Part shown: one piece after another, positions 37,609 through 45,547 of the stretch
Layout of the letters: each line of letters opens with the position of its first letter
Numbering within the stretch: position 1 is the stretch's first letter
Assembly (NCBI GenBank): GCA_045128835.1
Contig: JBGVRX010000002.1
Span: 57,077 to 121,076, forward strand
DNA: 64,000 bases
Direction: 5' to 3'
Origin: CALVUJ01 sp045128835
GTDB taxonomy: Bacteria; Bacillota_I; Bacilli_A; RFN20; DUOF01
The notes under the pieces: model-generated
What the model was told of the DNA's origin: nothing
The model's input: the letters and a program-made list of their open reading frames with translations, nothing else
Databases searched by the model: none
Translations under genes and position numbers: made by a program

Positions 37609-38196
37609 TGTGGAGGTGCAGTATTCTAGTCAGTTTTGCTGCTATGAAGACGTATTAAGACGTTTGAGGGCACATCTATGAAGTTCTTGGTGCTTGCTTT
37701 GGTTGCCCAAACTGGGGTGGGTGCTGAGAGTTAAGATTTTTGGGCGCACTATAACGGCATATAGTATACGACCCAACTATCGCGGAGACGCAGATGGGTG
37801 TAGATTCGTTTACACTCCCTGCGAAGAACCTGCATTGCAGTAACATGTGTGCAGTGTAGCCTGGTTTGAGTGAATAACGAGGGATTACATGTATGACAAA
37901 TATAAATACTTGGCCAGTTTTATATTCTGATTTTGTATGAAATCTTATTTGCAAAACATCCTAGTAGCATGTCAAAGCTGTCAAGGAAAACTTCTAGACT
38001 GTTAAATTTATTTAGATGTTTTAAGGATTATAGTGTGTACTAAGTGGCGATTCGGTGTGTAAACTTGCTTAATAGGAAACTGCTCTACTGGTAACGGTAA
38101 GCGTGAGTTTGAGAAATTCGACCGAACCTAAGACATAAGGTTTACTTAATTCATTACCTTCACATAACGCAGTGCATTCGTGCTGCGTTTTACTTT
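37609..38196 (+). ncRNA. ole: Large structured non-coding RNA, probable OLE RNA
   Basis: A ~590-base stretch with no supported coding frame, richer in G and C than its surroundings, starting at a strong promoter and ending in a 9-bp hairpin (ACGCAGTGC/GTGCTGCGT, 38167-38188). It has many local pairings, for example GTTGCCCAAACTGGGGTGGGT and TGTTAAATTT-type helices, and a GC-rich region at 37,770-37,830. OLE RNAs are ~600 nt, membrane-associated RNP components, and lie directly upstream of the oapA membrane-protein gene, as here. They are linked to Mg2+, alcohol and cold stress tolerance. The OLE assignment rests on size, position and partner; ROOL is the main alternative, but it lacks this partner. 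Confidence 0.78.
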
Positions 38197-38222
38197 GTAA
38201 ATATTTAAGATTAGTATATAAT
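38195..38222 (+). promoter_or_regulatory. Candidate promoter of the OapA-like gene
   Basis: TTGTAA, 16-base spacer, TATAAT, just after the 3' hairpin of the RNA; suggests partly independent expression of the protein. Confidence 0.5.
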
Positions 38223-38257
38223 GTAATTAACAATTAAGTAATGAGAGGATATGAAAA

Positions 38258-38875
38258 ATGGAAAAAGATGGATCGAAAAAGAAAAAGAATAAAAATGTGT
38301 TTACGGAATATTTTAGGTGGCCATTAATAGTTTTGGCAGTTTCTTTATTTTTATCATTTTCTTTTAGTTTTCTTAGTGAATTAGCATTGAGTAATGCTAG
38401 TTTAGTAGTAGCTATTTTAGTTATTGTGTTCTTTATGTTTGTATCAATAATAACTGACGCTATTGGTGTTGCAGTTACTGCAGCAGTGGAAGTGCCTTTT
38501 AGAGCAATGGCTGCTAAAAAAGTAAAAGGTGCGAAAGAAAGTATTATTTTAATTAATAATGCAGATAAGGTTGCAAGTATTATTGCAGATATCTTAGGTG
38601 ATATTTGTGGTATCTTATCAGGAGCCGCAGGTGCAGTTGTTACAGCTAAACTTATTGAAGGAGTAACAGACTCAATGCAACTTGTAGTAATAGCATCTAT
38701 GGTTAGTGCAGTTATCGCAGGTGTAATTATCTTTGGTAAAGCCATGGGTAAAAAAGTAGCTTTGGATAATTGCGATAAAATAGTGCTTATGATAGGTAAA
38801 ATAGTTTATATATTTACTTTTGGTAAATTATCACTAAAGAATAAAAATCCAAACAAACAACAAGGGTCTAATTAA
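38258..38875 (+). CDS. oapA: OLE-associated membrane protein (OapA-like)
   Basis: 205 residues. Lys-rich cytoplasmic N-terminus, then about four TM helices (~18-42, 47-75, 112-135, 147-170) and a basic tail. The central motif TDAIGVAVTAAVEVPFRAMA, KKVKGAKESIILINNADKV, IADILGDICGILSGAAGA fits OapA and the distantly related CNNM/DUF21 Mg2+ transporter fold, with conserved Asp residues in TM helices. OapA binds OLE RNA and anchors it to the membrane. Its position 60 bases after the RNA is the established arrangement. The SD is GAGAGGAT. The family call is from remembered motifs and needs a profile search. Confidence 0.75.
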   Translation: MEKDGSKKKKNKNVFTEYFRWPLIVLAVSLFLSFSFSFLSELALSNASLVVAILVIVFFMFVSIITDAIGVAVTAAVEVPFRAMAAKKVKGAKESIILINNADKVASIIADILGDICGILSGAAGAVVTAKLIEGVTDSMQLVVIASMVSAVIAGVIIFGKAMGKKVALDNCDKIVLMIGKIVYIFTFGKLSLKNKNPNKQQGSN

Positions 38876-38892
38876 GTTAGGCTCTTTTTTAT
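38863..38892 (+). terminator. Terminator after oapA-like gene
   Basis: GGGTCTAA/TTAGGCTC stem with two G-T pairs, followed by TTTTTT; overlaps the stop codon. Confidence 0.75.
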
Positions 38893-38953
38893 TTAGTAAA
38901 ATGAAAGAAAGTGTGATATACTTTTAATAGTTAATTAGTAAAGGGGATAAGTC

Positions 38954-39511
38954 ATGTATTATAGAATAAGTTGTGATGCTGAAAATTACAGAAATTATAT
39001 TTTAAAAAAAGAAGAAGTTAAAGAAGGCGACGAACTTTATCGTGACAAGTTTGATGGCAGTTCTCAAAAAGATAATTATGAAACACAAACTTTTGTAATG
39101 ACAAGAAAAAGAGAAGTAAGTTTTCCAGTAGCAGATATATTTTTTAGTGATCTTCCTATTTGTAGTGAAAGAGCAAAAGAAGTTATAGAAAGTATTTGTA
39201 ATGAGGGAGAGATAGAATTTTTACCATGTGAAGTAGAAGCAACAGAAGGTAATTATTATATTTTAAATGTACTGGGTGCAGAAGATTGCGTTGATTATGA
39301 TAATTCGGATTTTGTTAGATTTTCTAGTGGTAGAATAATGTTTTTTAATCATATAAAGTTTAATAAGAAAATAGAAAGGCACTTTTTTAGAATTACAGAT
39401 TTAATTAATGGTTTTTATTTTATAAGTGAAGAAACTAAAGAAATTTTAGAAAAAGCTGATTTGAAAGGTTTAGTTTTTGATAATAGTTTATTTATAGAAA
39501 AGAGTAACTAG
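38954..39511 (+). CDS. Imm11/DUF1629-like protein
   Basis: 185 residues, soluble. The pattern YYILNVLGAEDCVDYDNSDFVRFSSGRIMFFNHIKF, then HFFRITDLINGFYFISEETKEILEKADLKGLVFD, fits the Imm11 (DUF1629) family, which often pairs with polymorphic toxins. No toxin gene is adjacent, so an immunity role is only a possibility. It lies just upstream of the RiPP precursor; no clear terminator separates them. AAGGGG precedes the start. Confidence 0.65.
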   Translation: MYYRISCDAENYRNYILKKEEVKEGDELYRDKFDGSSQKDNYETQTFVMTRKREVSFPVADIFFSDLPICSERAKEVIESICNEGEIEFLPCEVEATEGNYYILNVLGAEDCVDYDNSDFVRFSSGRIMFFNHIKFNKKIERHFFRITDLINGFYFISEETKEILEKADLKGLVFDNSLFIEKSN

Positions 39512-39590
39512 TGTTTTAGAGGCACAAACCTTAGATATATCTTGAATAAAGGGCACTTTTGTGGTAGCATTAGTGCATAGAGGTGATAAC

Positions 39591-39677
39591 ATGGATATTA
39601 AAATTGAAGATGTTTTAGACTTAGAAGTTGCATTAGTAGACAACTGTGGCTGCGCTAATGGCGGAGACAAGTGTTAA
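39591..39677 (+). CDS. Short Cys-rich RiPP precursor peptide
   Basis: 28 codons, ATG after GAGGTGATAAC. The N-terminal leader (MDIKIEDVLDLEVALVD) is acidic and amphipathic with alternating hydrophobic residues, as recognised by PqqD-like domains. The core NCGCANGGDKC has three Cys, Gly-rich spacing and ends at Cys28. It is followed by a terminator hairpin and then by genes for two radical SAM enzymes. Likely products are thioether-linked (sactipeptide or ranthipeptide class). No similar known precursor is recalled. No other ORF explains this stretch. Confidence 0.8.
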   Translation: MDIKIEDVLDLEVALVDNCGCANGGDKC

Positions 39678-39699
39678 TTTAAAAAAAATTTAATAAGAA

Positions 39700-39735
39700 A
39701 AGGCATAACAGTTTTATTAAATTGTTATGCTTTTT
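39700..39735 (+). terminator. Terminator between precursor and maturation genes
   Basis: GCATAACA (39703-39710) pairs with TGTTATGC (39723-39730), then TTTTT. The long 12-base loop suggests partial read-through into the enzyme genes. Confidence 0.85.
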
Positions 39736-39756
39736 AGTTATTCAAAGGAGAAGTAT

Positions 39757-40179
39757 ATGAAAAAAATATGCAATTTAAGCCAAAGTAAAATAGAATTAAA
39801 AGGCTTTTTAGAAGATAAATTAGAAAATATGGGATCTAGTGATTTTAATGTGTTAGTAATAGATGATCAAAAGGAAAATAAAGGATTAGTAATTAAATAT
39901 CAAGATAAACTAGATTGTGTTATATTAAATGATTACAAAGGGAATCTTAATGACATCTTTTTTGTTCCTGTTGTTATAACTAGTGAAGTTAATAATGCTC
40001 CTCAATATTTTTACTGTAAAGATAATATTGAAGAAGTTCTTTTGGATATTGAAAAGTTTAGTAATGCTATACCTAATATGAGAAGAATTTCAGCGGAAGA
40101 AATTTCATGTAAGATGGTTGATTTAACATCTAAGAAAAAGAAAGGCAATTCTAATAAATTAAAGATATTGGTAGGGTAA
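39757..40179 (+). CDS. Unknown protein of the RiPP cluster
   Basis: About 140 residues; family not recognised. Start 39757 follows AAAGGAGAAG; the longer frame from 39727 would begin inside the terminator. It has three Cys (ICNLSQSK, LDCVIL, FYCKDN) and one more near the end (EISCKMVD), no signal peptide and no membrane segment. The pattern SDFNVLVIDDQKENKGLVIKYQDKLDCVIL suggests a small alpha/beta fold. Four bases separate it from the first radical SAM gene, so it is probably an accessory or carrier protein for peptide modification. Confidence 0.7.
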   Translation: MKKICNLSQSKIELKGFLEDKLENMGSSDFNVLVIDDQKENKGLVIKYQDKLDCVILNDYKGNLNDIFFVPVVITSEVNNAPQYFYCKDNIEEVLLDIEKFSNAIPNMRRISAEEISCKMVDLTSKKKKGNSNKLKILVG

Positions 40180-40183
40180 GAGT

Positions 40184-41383
40184 ATGTATAGAGGCTATTT
40201 AATTGATTATAGAAAAGAAAACGATGATTTATATATCTTAAAAAATAAAAAGAGCGGGGTTTATTATTACTCTAACTATGTTGCTACTAGAGTTTATGAA
40301 TTATTAGATAAAAGAGTTAGTGTTAAAGAAATAGTAGAAACTTTAGCTAAAGAATATAATGCTCCTATTTATTTTATGGAGAAGATGGTTTTAATGGCTA
40401 TTTCTCAAATTCAAAGTAAAGAAGATGCTGTACATTGGAAACAAGAGTCTAAATTCCCTTTAAGAGTATCTTGGAGATTAACAGATCGATGTAACTTAAA
40501 GTGCTTACATTGTTACGCTACTTGTGAAAGTGAAGCAAAACAAAAAGAATTACCTTTAGAAACAATAAAATCAATCGTAGATAAATTAGAAGAAGCAAAT
40601 ATTTTTGAAATCTCTTTAACAGGAGGAGAAATATTTGTTAGACATGATTTAAAAGAAATAATTGAGTATATTAATTCTAAGAATATTACTTTAGCTTTAT
40701 TTACTAACGCCACATTAGTTTTAAGTAACTATGAGTGGTTAAAAGAATGTCATATTAGAAGATTTAATATAAGTTTAGATGGATTAGAAGAAGAACACGA
40801 TTTATTAAGAGGAAAAGGTAATTTTAAAAGAACAGTAGATGCGATAAAACTTTTACAAAAAGATGGGGCAAGAATAGTAATAAATTGCGTTATTAACTCT
40901 TTAAATGTTCATAGGCTAGTAGAAATATTGCATTTCTTTGTAGATAATAAATTAGAATTCCAATTTTCATTGATGACTCCAATTGGAAGAGGGGCAGATA
41001 ACATTGATATCGTTCCTAAAAAAGAAGTTTATATGGAAGCAGTTAAGAAGTTACAAGAAGAATATGAAAAACTTAAAATAGCGGGATTTATTCATAATGC
41101 TTATACTGGAGAGGATTTGCAAATTGATGAAGATGGAGAAACTACTGTTAGTGAAGATAAATGGGTATGTAATGCTGGTACTACTAAGTTTGATATAGAT
41201 GTTAATGGTGATGTCTATTGTTGTCCATTTAGTAAGAGTAGTTTTGTAGGTAATATTGTAGATAAAACAGTAAAAGAGTTATGGGAAAATGAGAGTAGAT
41301 TTAATTTTATTAATTTCACTAAGACATATAATGGAAGATTCTGTAAACCAATAGGAGATACAATGAATGAACAAAATAAGTAA
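40184..41383 (+). CDS. Radical SAM peptide maturase with PqqD-like N-terminus
   Basis: 399 residues. The N-terminal ~85 residues (GVYYYSNYVATRVYELLDKRVSVKEIVETLAKEY) form a PqqD-like RRE that can bind the leader peptide. The radical SAM core starts at Cys103-Cys107-Cys110 (CNLKCLHC), with GGE (LTGGEIF). The C-terminus has a SPASM-like start (VCNAGTTKFDIDVNGDVYCCPF, GNI, LW) but ends early after RFCKPIGD, so the usual final Cys group is missing. It overlaps the next gene by 17 bases. It probably installs crosslinks in the precursor peptide. Confidence 0.88.
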   Translation: MYRGYLIDYRKENDDLYILKNKKSGVYYYSNYVATRVYELLDKRVSVKEIVETLAKEYNAPIYFMEKMVLMAISQIQSKEDAVHWKQESKFPLRVSWRLTDRCNLKCLHCYATCESEAKQKELPLETIKSIVDKLEEANIFEISLTGGEIFVRHDLKEIIEYINSKNITLALFTNATLVLSNYEWLKECHIRRFNISLDGLEEEHDLLRGKGNFKRTVDAIKLLQKDGARIVINCVINSLNVHRLVEILHFFVDNKLEFQFSLMTPIGRGADNIDIVPKKEVYMEAVKKLQEEYEKLKIAGFIHNAYTGEDLQIDEDGETTVSEDKWVCNAGTTKFDIDVNGDVYCCPFSKSSFVGNIVDKTVKELWENESRFNFINFTKTYNGRFCKPIGDTMNEQNK

Positions 41384-42704
41384 TCAAGTATTAAAACTGT
41401 CACAAAATTTAAAATTTTTAGAAGTTAATGAAAAAGTATCTATTTGTTACAATAAAAATGCTTTTAAACCAGTATTATTACCTAATTCAGTTAGAGAAAA
41501 CTATTTAAATGGTCTTAGAGAAATAAATAATCCGGATGAAAATATTGTAAAGATGTTTACTAATAATTATATTGGCTTTTTTGATAAGGAATTAACTAAA
41601 GAAGAAATATATAGTAAGTTAAAACAAGATTATGATAAGAAAGAATCTACTTTAAATGTTAGATTTATTCCAAGTTATAATTGCGATAAGAATTGCTCTT
41701 ATTGTTTAATTCAAAATATAAGAGGTCAGATGAAAGAGTCTTTTGATCTTAGTTATTTAGATAATTTAAAAAATCTTGTAGATATTTATAAGAAGAGTAC
41801 TCCTAATTTAAATAAAGTTAGCGCTACTATTATTGGAGGAGAACCTACTTTAGATAAGAACTGGGATATTACTAAAAAGTTCATCAATGAGCTAAATAAG
41901 TATTTTGATAAAAAAGAACATGTTCTAGTTACAAATGGGTATGGAGTTAATGAATCATTATTAAAAGAGTTTAAGGATATGGGCGGTAAATCTGTTTACT
42001 TATCATATGATTTAAGAGGTAATGTTATAGATGATAGTGAGCCGGAATCTAAGTCTAATTTTGAAAAATTTAAGAGTTTGTGCCTTTTAGTAGTTAATAA
42101 TGGTGTTTCTTTGACAGTAGATTTTAAATGTAATAAAGATACTAAAATAAATGAAACCGTTAAGTCTTTCTTGGATAATCTTATCTCTTTAGATTCTTCA
42201 ATAAATATTGTCGCATCTAAAATAGTATCTCAAAAAGAATATGATGTTTTAGAAAGCCCTCAATGTCAAAGGTATGAACTTGTAGATTTAAAAGAGGAAG
42301 ATATATTGCCTGTATATTATGAGTTTATAAATTTATATCCTTATAATTTTTCTTATCCTAGACAATTTGAAATAATGATTTATAGATGCTCTACTGTATC
42401 AATGAAATCATTTGTAGTATTCCCAAATGGAAAAGTATCTTTATGCGGTAAGTTATATTCCTCAAATCCCGATAATATACCTTATATTTATGATTTTAAA
42501 ACAAGTGAATTTAACTTTGAGTTAACTGAATCGTTTTGTAAGACAGTGTTAGATGATGAAGAATGTAAAGAGTGCGAGTATTCACTTATTTGTGGAGGCA
42601 AGTGTCCTTTTAAAAAAGGAAAATGTGATAAAGAAAAAATAAATGTAGAGTTATTACTAGAAATTTATAAAAGCAATATAAAAAGACAATTAAATAAAAA
42701 GTAA
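41367..42704 (+). CDS. Second radical SAM/SPASM peptide maturase
   Basis: 445 residues. The radical SAM Cys106-Cys110-Cys113 (CDKNCSYC) and IGGEPTL follow a ~95-residue N-terminal region. The C-terminal SPASM domain is complete-looking: YRCSTVSMKSFVVFPNGKVSLCG, FCKTVLDDEECKECEYSLICGGKCPFKKGKC, which can hold two auxiliary Fe-S clusters. The start is translationally coupled inside the previous gene, with AGGAGA upstream. Two distinct maturases and a single tiny core suggest two modification types or an enzyme pair acting on the same peptide. No exporter or peptidase gene is adjacent. Confidence 0.88.
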   Translation: MNKISNQVLKLSQNLKFLEVNEKVSICYNKNAFKPVLLPNSVRENYLNGLREINNPDENIVKMFTNNYIGFFDKELTKEEIYSKLKQDYDKKESTLNVRFIPSYNCDKNCSYCLIQNIRGQMKESFDLSYLDNLKNLVDIYKKSTPNLNKVSATIIGGEPTLDKNWDITKKFINELNKYFDKKEHVLVTNGYGVNESLLKEFKDMGGKSVYLSYDLRGNVIDDSEPESKSNFEKFKSLCLLVVNNGVSLTVDFKCNKDTKINETVKSFLDNLISLDSSINIVASKIVSQKEYDVLESPQCQRYELVDLKEEDILPVYYEFINLYPYNFSYPRQFEIMIYRCSTVSMKSFVVFPNGKVSLCGKLYSSNPDNIPYIYDFKTSEFNFELTESFCKTVLDDEECKECEYSLICGGKCPFKKGKCDKEKINVELLLEIYKSNIKRQLNKK

Positions 42705-42731
42705 GATGCAAATTTAGCATCTTTTTTATTG
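42705..42731 (+). terminator. Terminator of RiPP cluster
   Basis: AGATGC-AAATTTA-GCATCT stem-loop followed by TTTTTTA. The remaining gap up to 42858 shows only a weak AT-rich promoter region. Confidence 0.88.
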
Positions 42732-42858
42732 CTGGAAAAAACTTTGTTTTCATGAAAAGTATGCTTGTGGCATAAAAGATAAGACTGAATGCTCTAGAAT
42801 GAAAATTTCTTCTTTCATTTTATATATTTCTATAATATAATTGAAGTAGGTGATTTAG

Positions 42859-43335
42859 ATGAATATTAAGTTTTATAAAAGTTGTTATGATTTAGCGGCA
42901 TTTGCTACTTGTCTTAAAGATGGTAAGCCTACTCTTACTATAGGAGATAGAGTACAAGAAAGAATTGAATTTACGGATAATTTCTTTGTTGTTGCTCAAT
43001 ATAAGTTTTTAGGTTCAGATTATTTGTCTTCATTTGATTATGAAGTTCATAGTTTTTCTATTAACTTTATAAGAGATGATGAGTTAGTAGAATCTATTAA
43101 TTTTGAAAAGAAGTTTGATTGTAAGAAAGTTGGTTCTTTAGCAGATCCTAGAGTTAATAAGGAAGCGAAAATGGAAGTTATTAAAGAATGTAGACCTACT
43201 AAAGCTGAGCAATTTGAAAATATGTTTAAGAAAACAAAACTACAAAGTCATGAAGTAGCAATGGTAATTGCAAAGAATAAAAAGTTGTTCGATGAATTAG
43301 TTGCTAAACAAGAAATAAAAAATGTAAAAAAATAA
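42859..43335 (+). CDS. Unknown protein
   Basis: 158 residues; family not recognised. The N-terminal ~85 residues read as beta strands (FYKSCYDLAAFATCLKDGKPTLTIGD, FFVVAQYKFLG, HSFSINFIRDDELVESINF). The rest is helical and Lys-rich. No signal peptide or membrane segment. AGGTGAT precedes ATG. Single gene with a following terminator. Confidence 0.6.
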   Translation: MNIKFYKSCYDLAAFATCLKDGKPTLTIGDRVQERIEFTDNFFVVAQYKFLGSDYLSSFDYEVHSFSINFIRDDELVESINFEKKFDCKKVGSLADPRVNKEAKMEVIKECRPTKAEQFENMFKKTKLQSHEVAMVIAKNKKLFDELVAKQEIKNVKK

Positions 43336-43400
43336 GGCCATAAGGCCTTTTTCTTTTGGTATTAATATAAACAAAAAGTTAGGAGTTTCCTAACTTTTTT
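43332..43400. terminator. Two opposed terminators between convergent genes
   Basis: AAGGCC-ATAA-GGCCTT plus T-run (43334-43352) serves the left gene. AAAGTTAGGA/TCCTAACTTT (about 43375-43397) with A-run serves the minus-strand carboxypeptidase gene. Confidence 0.88.
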
Positions 43401-44052
43401 AACGACTGCTTACTTTTTCTTTGTTTTCACTTTTATCTTTTAAAAGTTTCACGTATTCTTCTAGGCATAAGCCTTGTTCACTCATAGCTTTAGCGTGTTC
43501 TACTCCGACATATCTAAAGTGCCATAATTCACCATTAAATCCTGTTATTTCTTTTTTACTGTCATCATATCTTTTTATTAATCCAAATTGAACTGCTTCT
43601 TTTTCAATGATTTTAAATGTTTTTTGATATATTCCCATTTTTTTTGATAATTTTCTAGCCTTATCTCTTAGTGGCTTAGGGATAACAGGGCATTTGAAAC
43701 GTAAATCAAAGGCTAATCCAGTATGATGTTCACTTGTACCAGGGAGAGCTACATGATTTTTAACCCACTCTTCACCATATTCTTCTTTTAATTCTTCCAT
43801 AACCTTTTTTTGAGTTTCAATAGATCTCCAAGTAGAACGGGCATCTACATCTATAAGATATTTTCTCTTCATATGTTTAACAAGTGCAGTATATGCTTTG
43901 AAAGTTTCTTCTTCTAAACAACTTTCTCCATCTTCATCTTTATAAGGAACATAGTTAAACATTTCCTTTAACATTTCTTCTTTTTCTGGTGTTAATGGGT
44001 GATTCTTACTTACAATAATTAAGTATTTATCTAAATCTATTTGTTGTTCCAT
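43399..44052 (-). CDS. D-alanyl-D-alanine carboxypeptidase, VanY/M15B type
   Basis: 217 residues. LPGTSEHHTGLAFDL is the SxHxxGxAxD zinc motif, and GELWHFRYVGVEHA is the WHxRYVG motif with the second His. TWRSIETQKKVMEELKEEYG matches the upstream family motif (YRSxxxQ). These enzymes trim the terminal D-Ala of peptidoglycan stems. No signal peptide or TM helix is visible, so export is unexplained; a lysis-like or recycling role is possible. Monocistronic. Confidence 0.85.
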   Translation of the reverse strand: MEQQIDLDKYLIIVSKNHPLTPEKEEMLKEMFNYVPYKDEDGESCLEEETFKAYTALVKHMKRKYLIDVDARSTWRSIETQKKVMEELKEEYGEEWVKNHVALPGTSEHHTGLAFDLRFKCPVIPKPLRDKARKLSKKMGIYQKTFKIIEKEAVQFGLIKRYDDSKKEITGFNGELWHFRYVGVEHAKAMSEQGLCLEEYVKLLKDKSENKEKVSSR

Positions 44053-44142
44053 TTTTTATTACCTCTCTTTGCTTAGGTCCTATCAATATAACACATATTT
44101 CTAAAAATTGGAAGTATTAGTTTTTGGGCCTATATTTCGTTG

Positions 44143-44171
44143 TTGAAAGGTTGTTTTATCAATGATATAAT
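44143..44171 (+). promoter_or_regulatory. Promoter of frameshifted gene
   Basis: TTGAAA, 17-base spacer, TATAAT, 16 bases before the GTG start at 44188. Confidence 0.7.
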
Positions 44172-44187
44172 CTTTTCGGTGATTAAA

Positions 44188-44779
44188 GTGATTCTATATA
44201 GAGTTATGTCAAGTTATGAATTGAAGCAATTAATGGGTGTTAATGTTAATGAAAATGATAGAAATGTATTGTATGGTAATAACACTTTTAAATATGAAAA
44301 AAAATACTGAGTATATGCATTTCTTTAGATATGCAGATCACGCGAAAGCAATGGTCTATAAGTTTGGAGAAATTATTGTAAGATGTGATATTCCGGATGA
44401 ACTTGTAGATCAAGAAGGGTTTGGTTTTTATAGTAATGAAATCTCTGTTCTTCCTGAATGCATAATAAAAAAGGAAAATTTTGATGTTAATTTTATAAAA
44501 GGGTTTAAATATCAACTTACATGTGGTTGGAGTAATCCTCCTATTCCTATTGAAGAGCATAAGGGTAGATATATTGGAGGATATGGCGAGTTATATGCTG
44601 AATTATTTAATGATTTGAAAAAACAATACTATAAAGAAGATCCTCCAGAGTTAATTAATTCTTATATAGTAGGGAAATTAAAAGGAAAAAACTTAGATGA
44701 AATCTTATTGAGGTATATAGATAAAGTTGATCAAAAACATAAACCTAATGGTTTTTCTAAATTATTTATGAAAAGATAA
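44188..44779 (+). pseudogene. Frameshifted gene of unknown family (A8 tract)
   Basis: Translation from GTG 44188 (after CGGTGAT) reads MILYRVMSSYELKQLMG...NNTFKYEKK and then meets TGA at 44308. The +1 frame continues NTEYMHFFRYADHAKAMVYKFGEI to 44779. Removing one A from the eight-A run at 44297-44304 joins them into one ~196-residue protein. The open frame from 44237 alone is therefore an artefact at its N-terminus. This may be a sequencing error, slippage-based expression, phase variation or a recent pseudogene. The joined protein is soluble; family not recognised. Confidence 0.75.
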
Positions 44780-44838
44780 TAGGCATATATTGGTGCCTAT
44801 TTTTTTGTGTTGAAAGGAGAAACTTGAGATGGTAAAAT
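44778..44838 (+). promoter_or_regulatory. Terminator merged with next promoter (cassette junction)
   Basis: ATAGGCA/TGCCTAT hairpin with T-run (44779-44806), then TTGAAA, 17-base spacer and TAAAAT (44810-44838). Confidence 0.72.
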
Positions 44839-44862
44839 ATTGCTAGTGAGGAAGTGAAATTT

Positions 44863-45444
44863 ATGGCATTTGAAATATATTCGGGACCAAATTATGATGT
44901 TATAGAAATAGAGGAAGTAAATAGGAAGTATCAAATTGCGGCATTTGCTAAAAATGATGATGGGAAAATTGGTACATCTATGATAGATAGAGTAGATAAT
45001 AAGATTAAGACAATAATATACACTGATGGTAAGGTTATTAAGGTTGAAAAGAGTGAACCAATTCCTATAAGCGAATATTTTATTGATAAGAAAAAATATA
45101 ATTATGAAGTTAATCAATTAGTAAAGAAGAGATTATATATTGAAGATGCTACTTATATTGTTAAAGTTAATTTAGCAGAAGAAATATTAGATTTCGAAAG
45201 TAGAGGAAGAAAAGGAAGAGGTAACTTCTACGTTATAACTTCTAGTGAACTTTTAGTTAAAGACAAGAAGGATAAAGAAGCTATAAGGAAAGCAAAAGAA
45301 ACAGTAAAAAGTATAAAAGCAAATTCTAGAGAGTTTAATTCTGTTTGGGATGTTTTGTTTAAGAAAAAAGCAAATAATGAATCTACTTTAGAATATGAAA
45401 GTACTCAAGAAGATATATATCAATTAAAGAGTAGAACTAGATAG
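44863..45444 (+). CDS. Unknown protein
   Basis: About 193 residues; family not recognised. An N-terminal beta-rich part (YDVIEIEEVNRKYQIAAFAKNDDGKIG) is followed by mixed segments and a Lys-rich helix near residues 140-170. No signal peptide or TM helix. ATG 44863 is preferred to GTG 44854, which abuts GAGGAA. Single-gene cassette. Confidence 0.6.
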   Translation: MAFEIYSGPNYDVIEIEEVNRKYQIAAFAKNDDGKIGTSMIDRVDNKIKTIIYTDGKVIKVEKSEPIPISEYFIDKKKYNYEVNQLVKKRLYIEDATYIVKVNLAEEILDFESRGRKGRGNFYVITSSELLVKDKKDKEAIRKAKETVKSIKANSREFNSVWDVLFKKKANNESTLEYESTQEDIYQLKSRTR

Positions 45445-45448
45445 TTAC

Positions 45449-45477
45449 TAAGATGTGTGTTTAGCGCATCTTTTTTA
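45449..45477 (+). terminator. Terminator
   Basis: AGATGTGT-GTTT-AGCGCATCT stem (one G-T pair), followed by TTTTTTA. Confidence 0.82.
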
Positions 45478-45547
45478 TTGAAGAAGCGGTTATGTTGACT
45501 AGAAAATAGAGAAATCATATAATTATTATAGTTTTGAGGTGATTTTA

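Noticed and set aside
37676..37954. Open frames inside the structured RNA (for example a 92-codon minus-strand frame)
   Set aside because: No ribosome-binding site, codon use unlike neighbours, and the tract is better explained as a structured RNA with its own promoter.
37609..38196. RNase P RNA or tmRNA
   Set aside because: The conserved core sequences of class B RNase P RNA and a tmRNA tag reading frame or tRNA-like ends are not seen; size and partner gene favour OLE.
44237..44300. Start of the accessory gene at ATG 44237
   Set aside because: No ribosome-binding site; the other frame from GTG 44188 has promoter, SD and a protein-like sequence that joins across the A-run.
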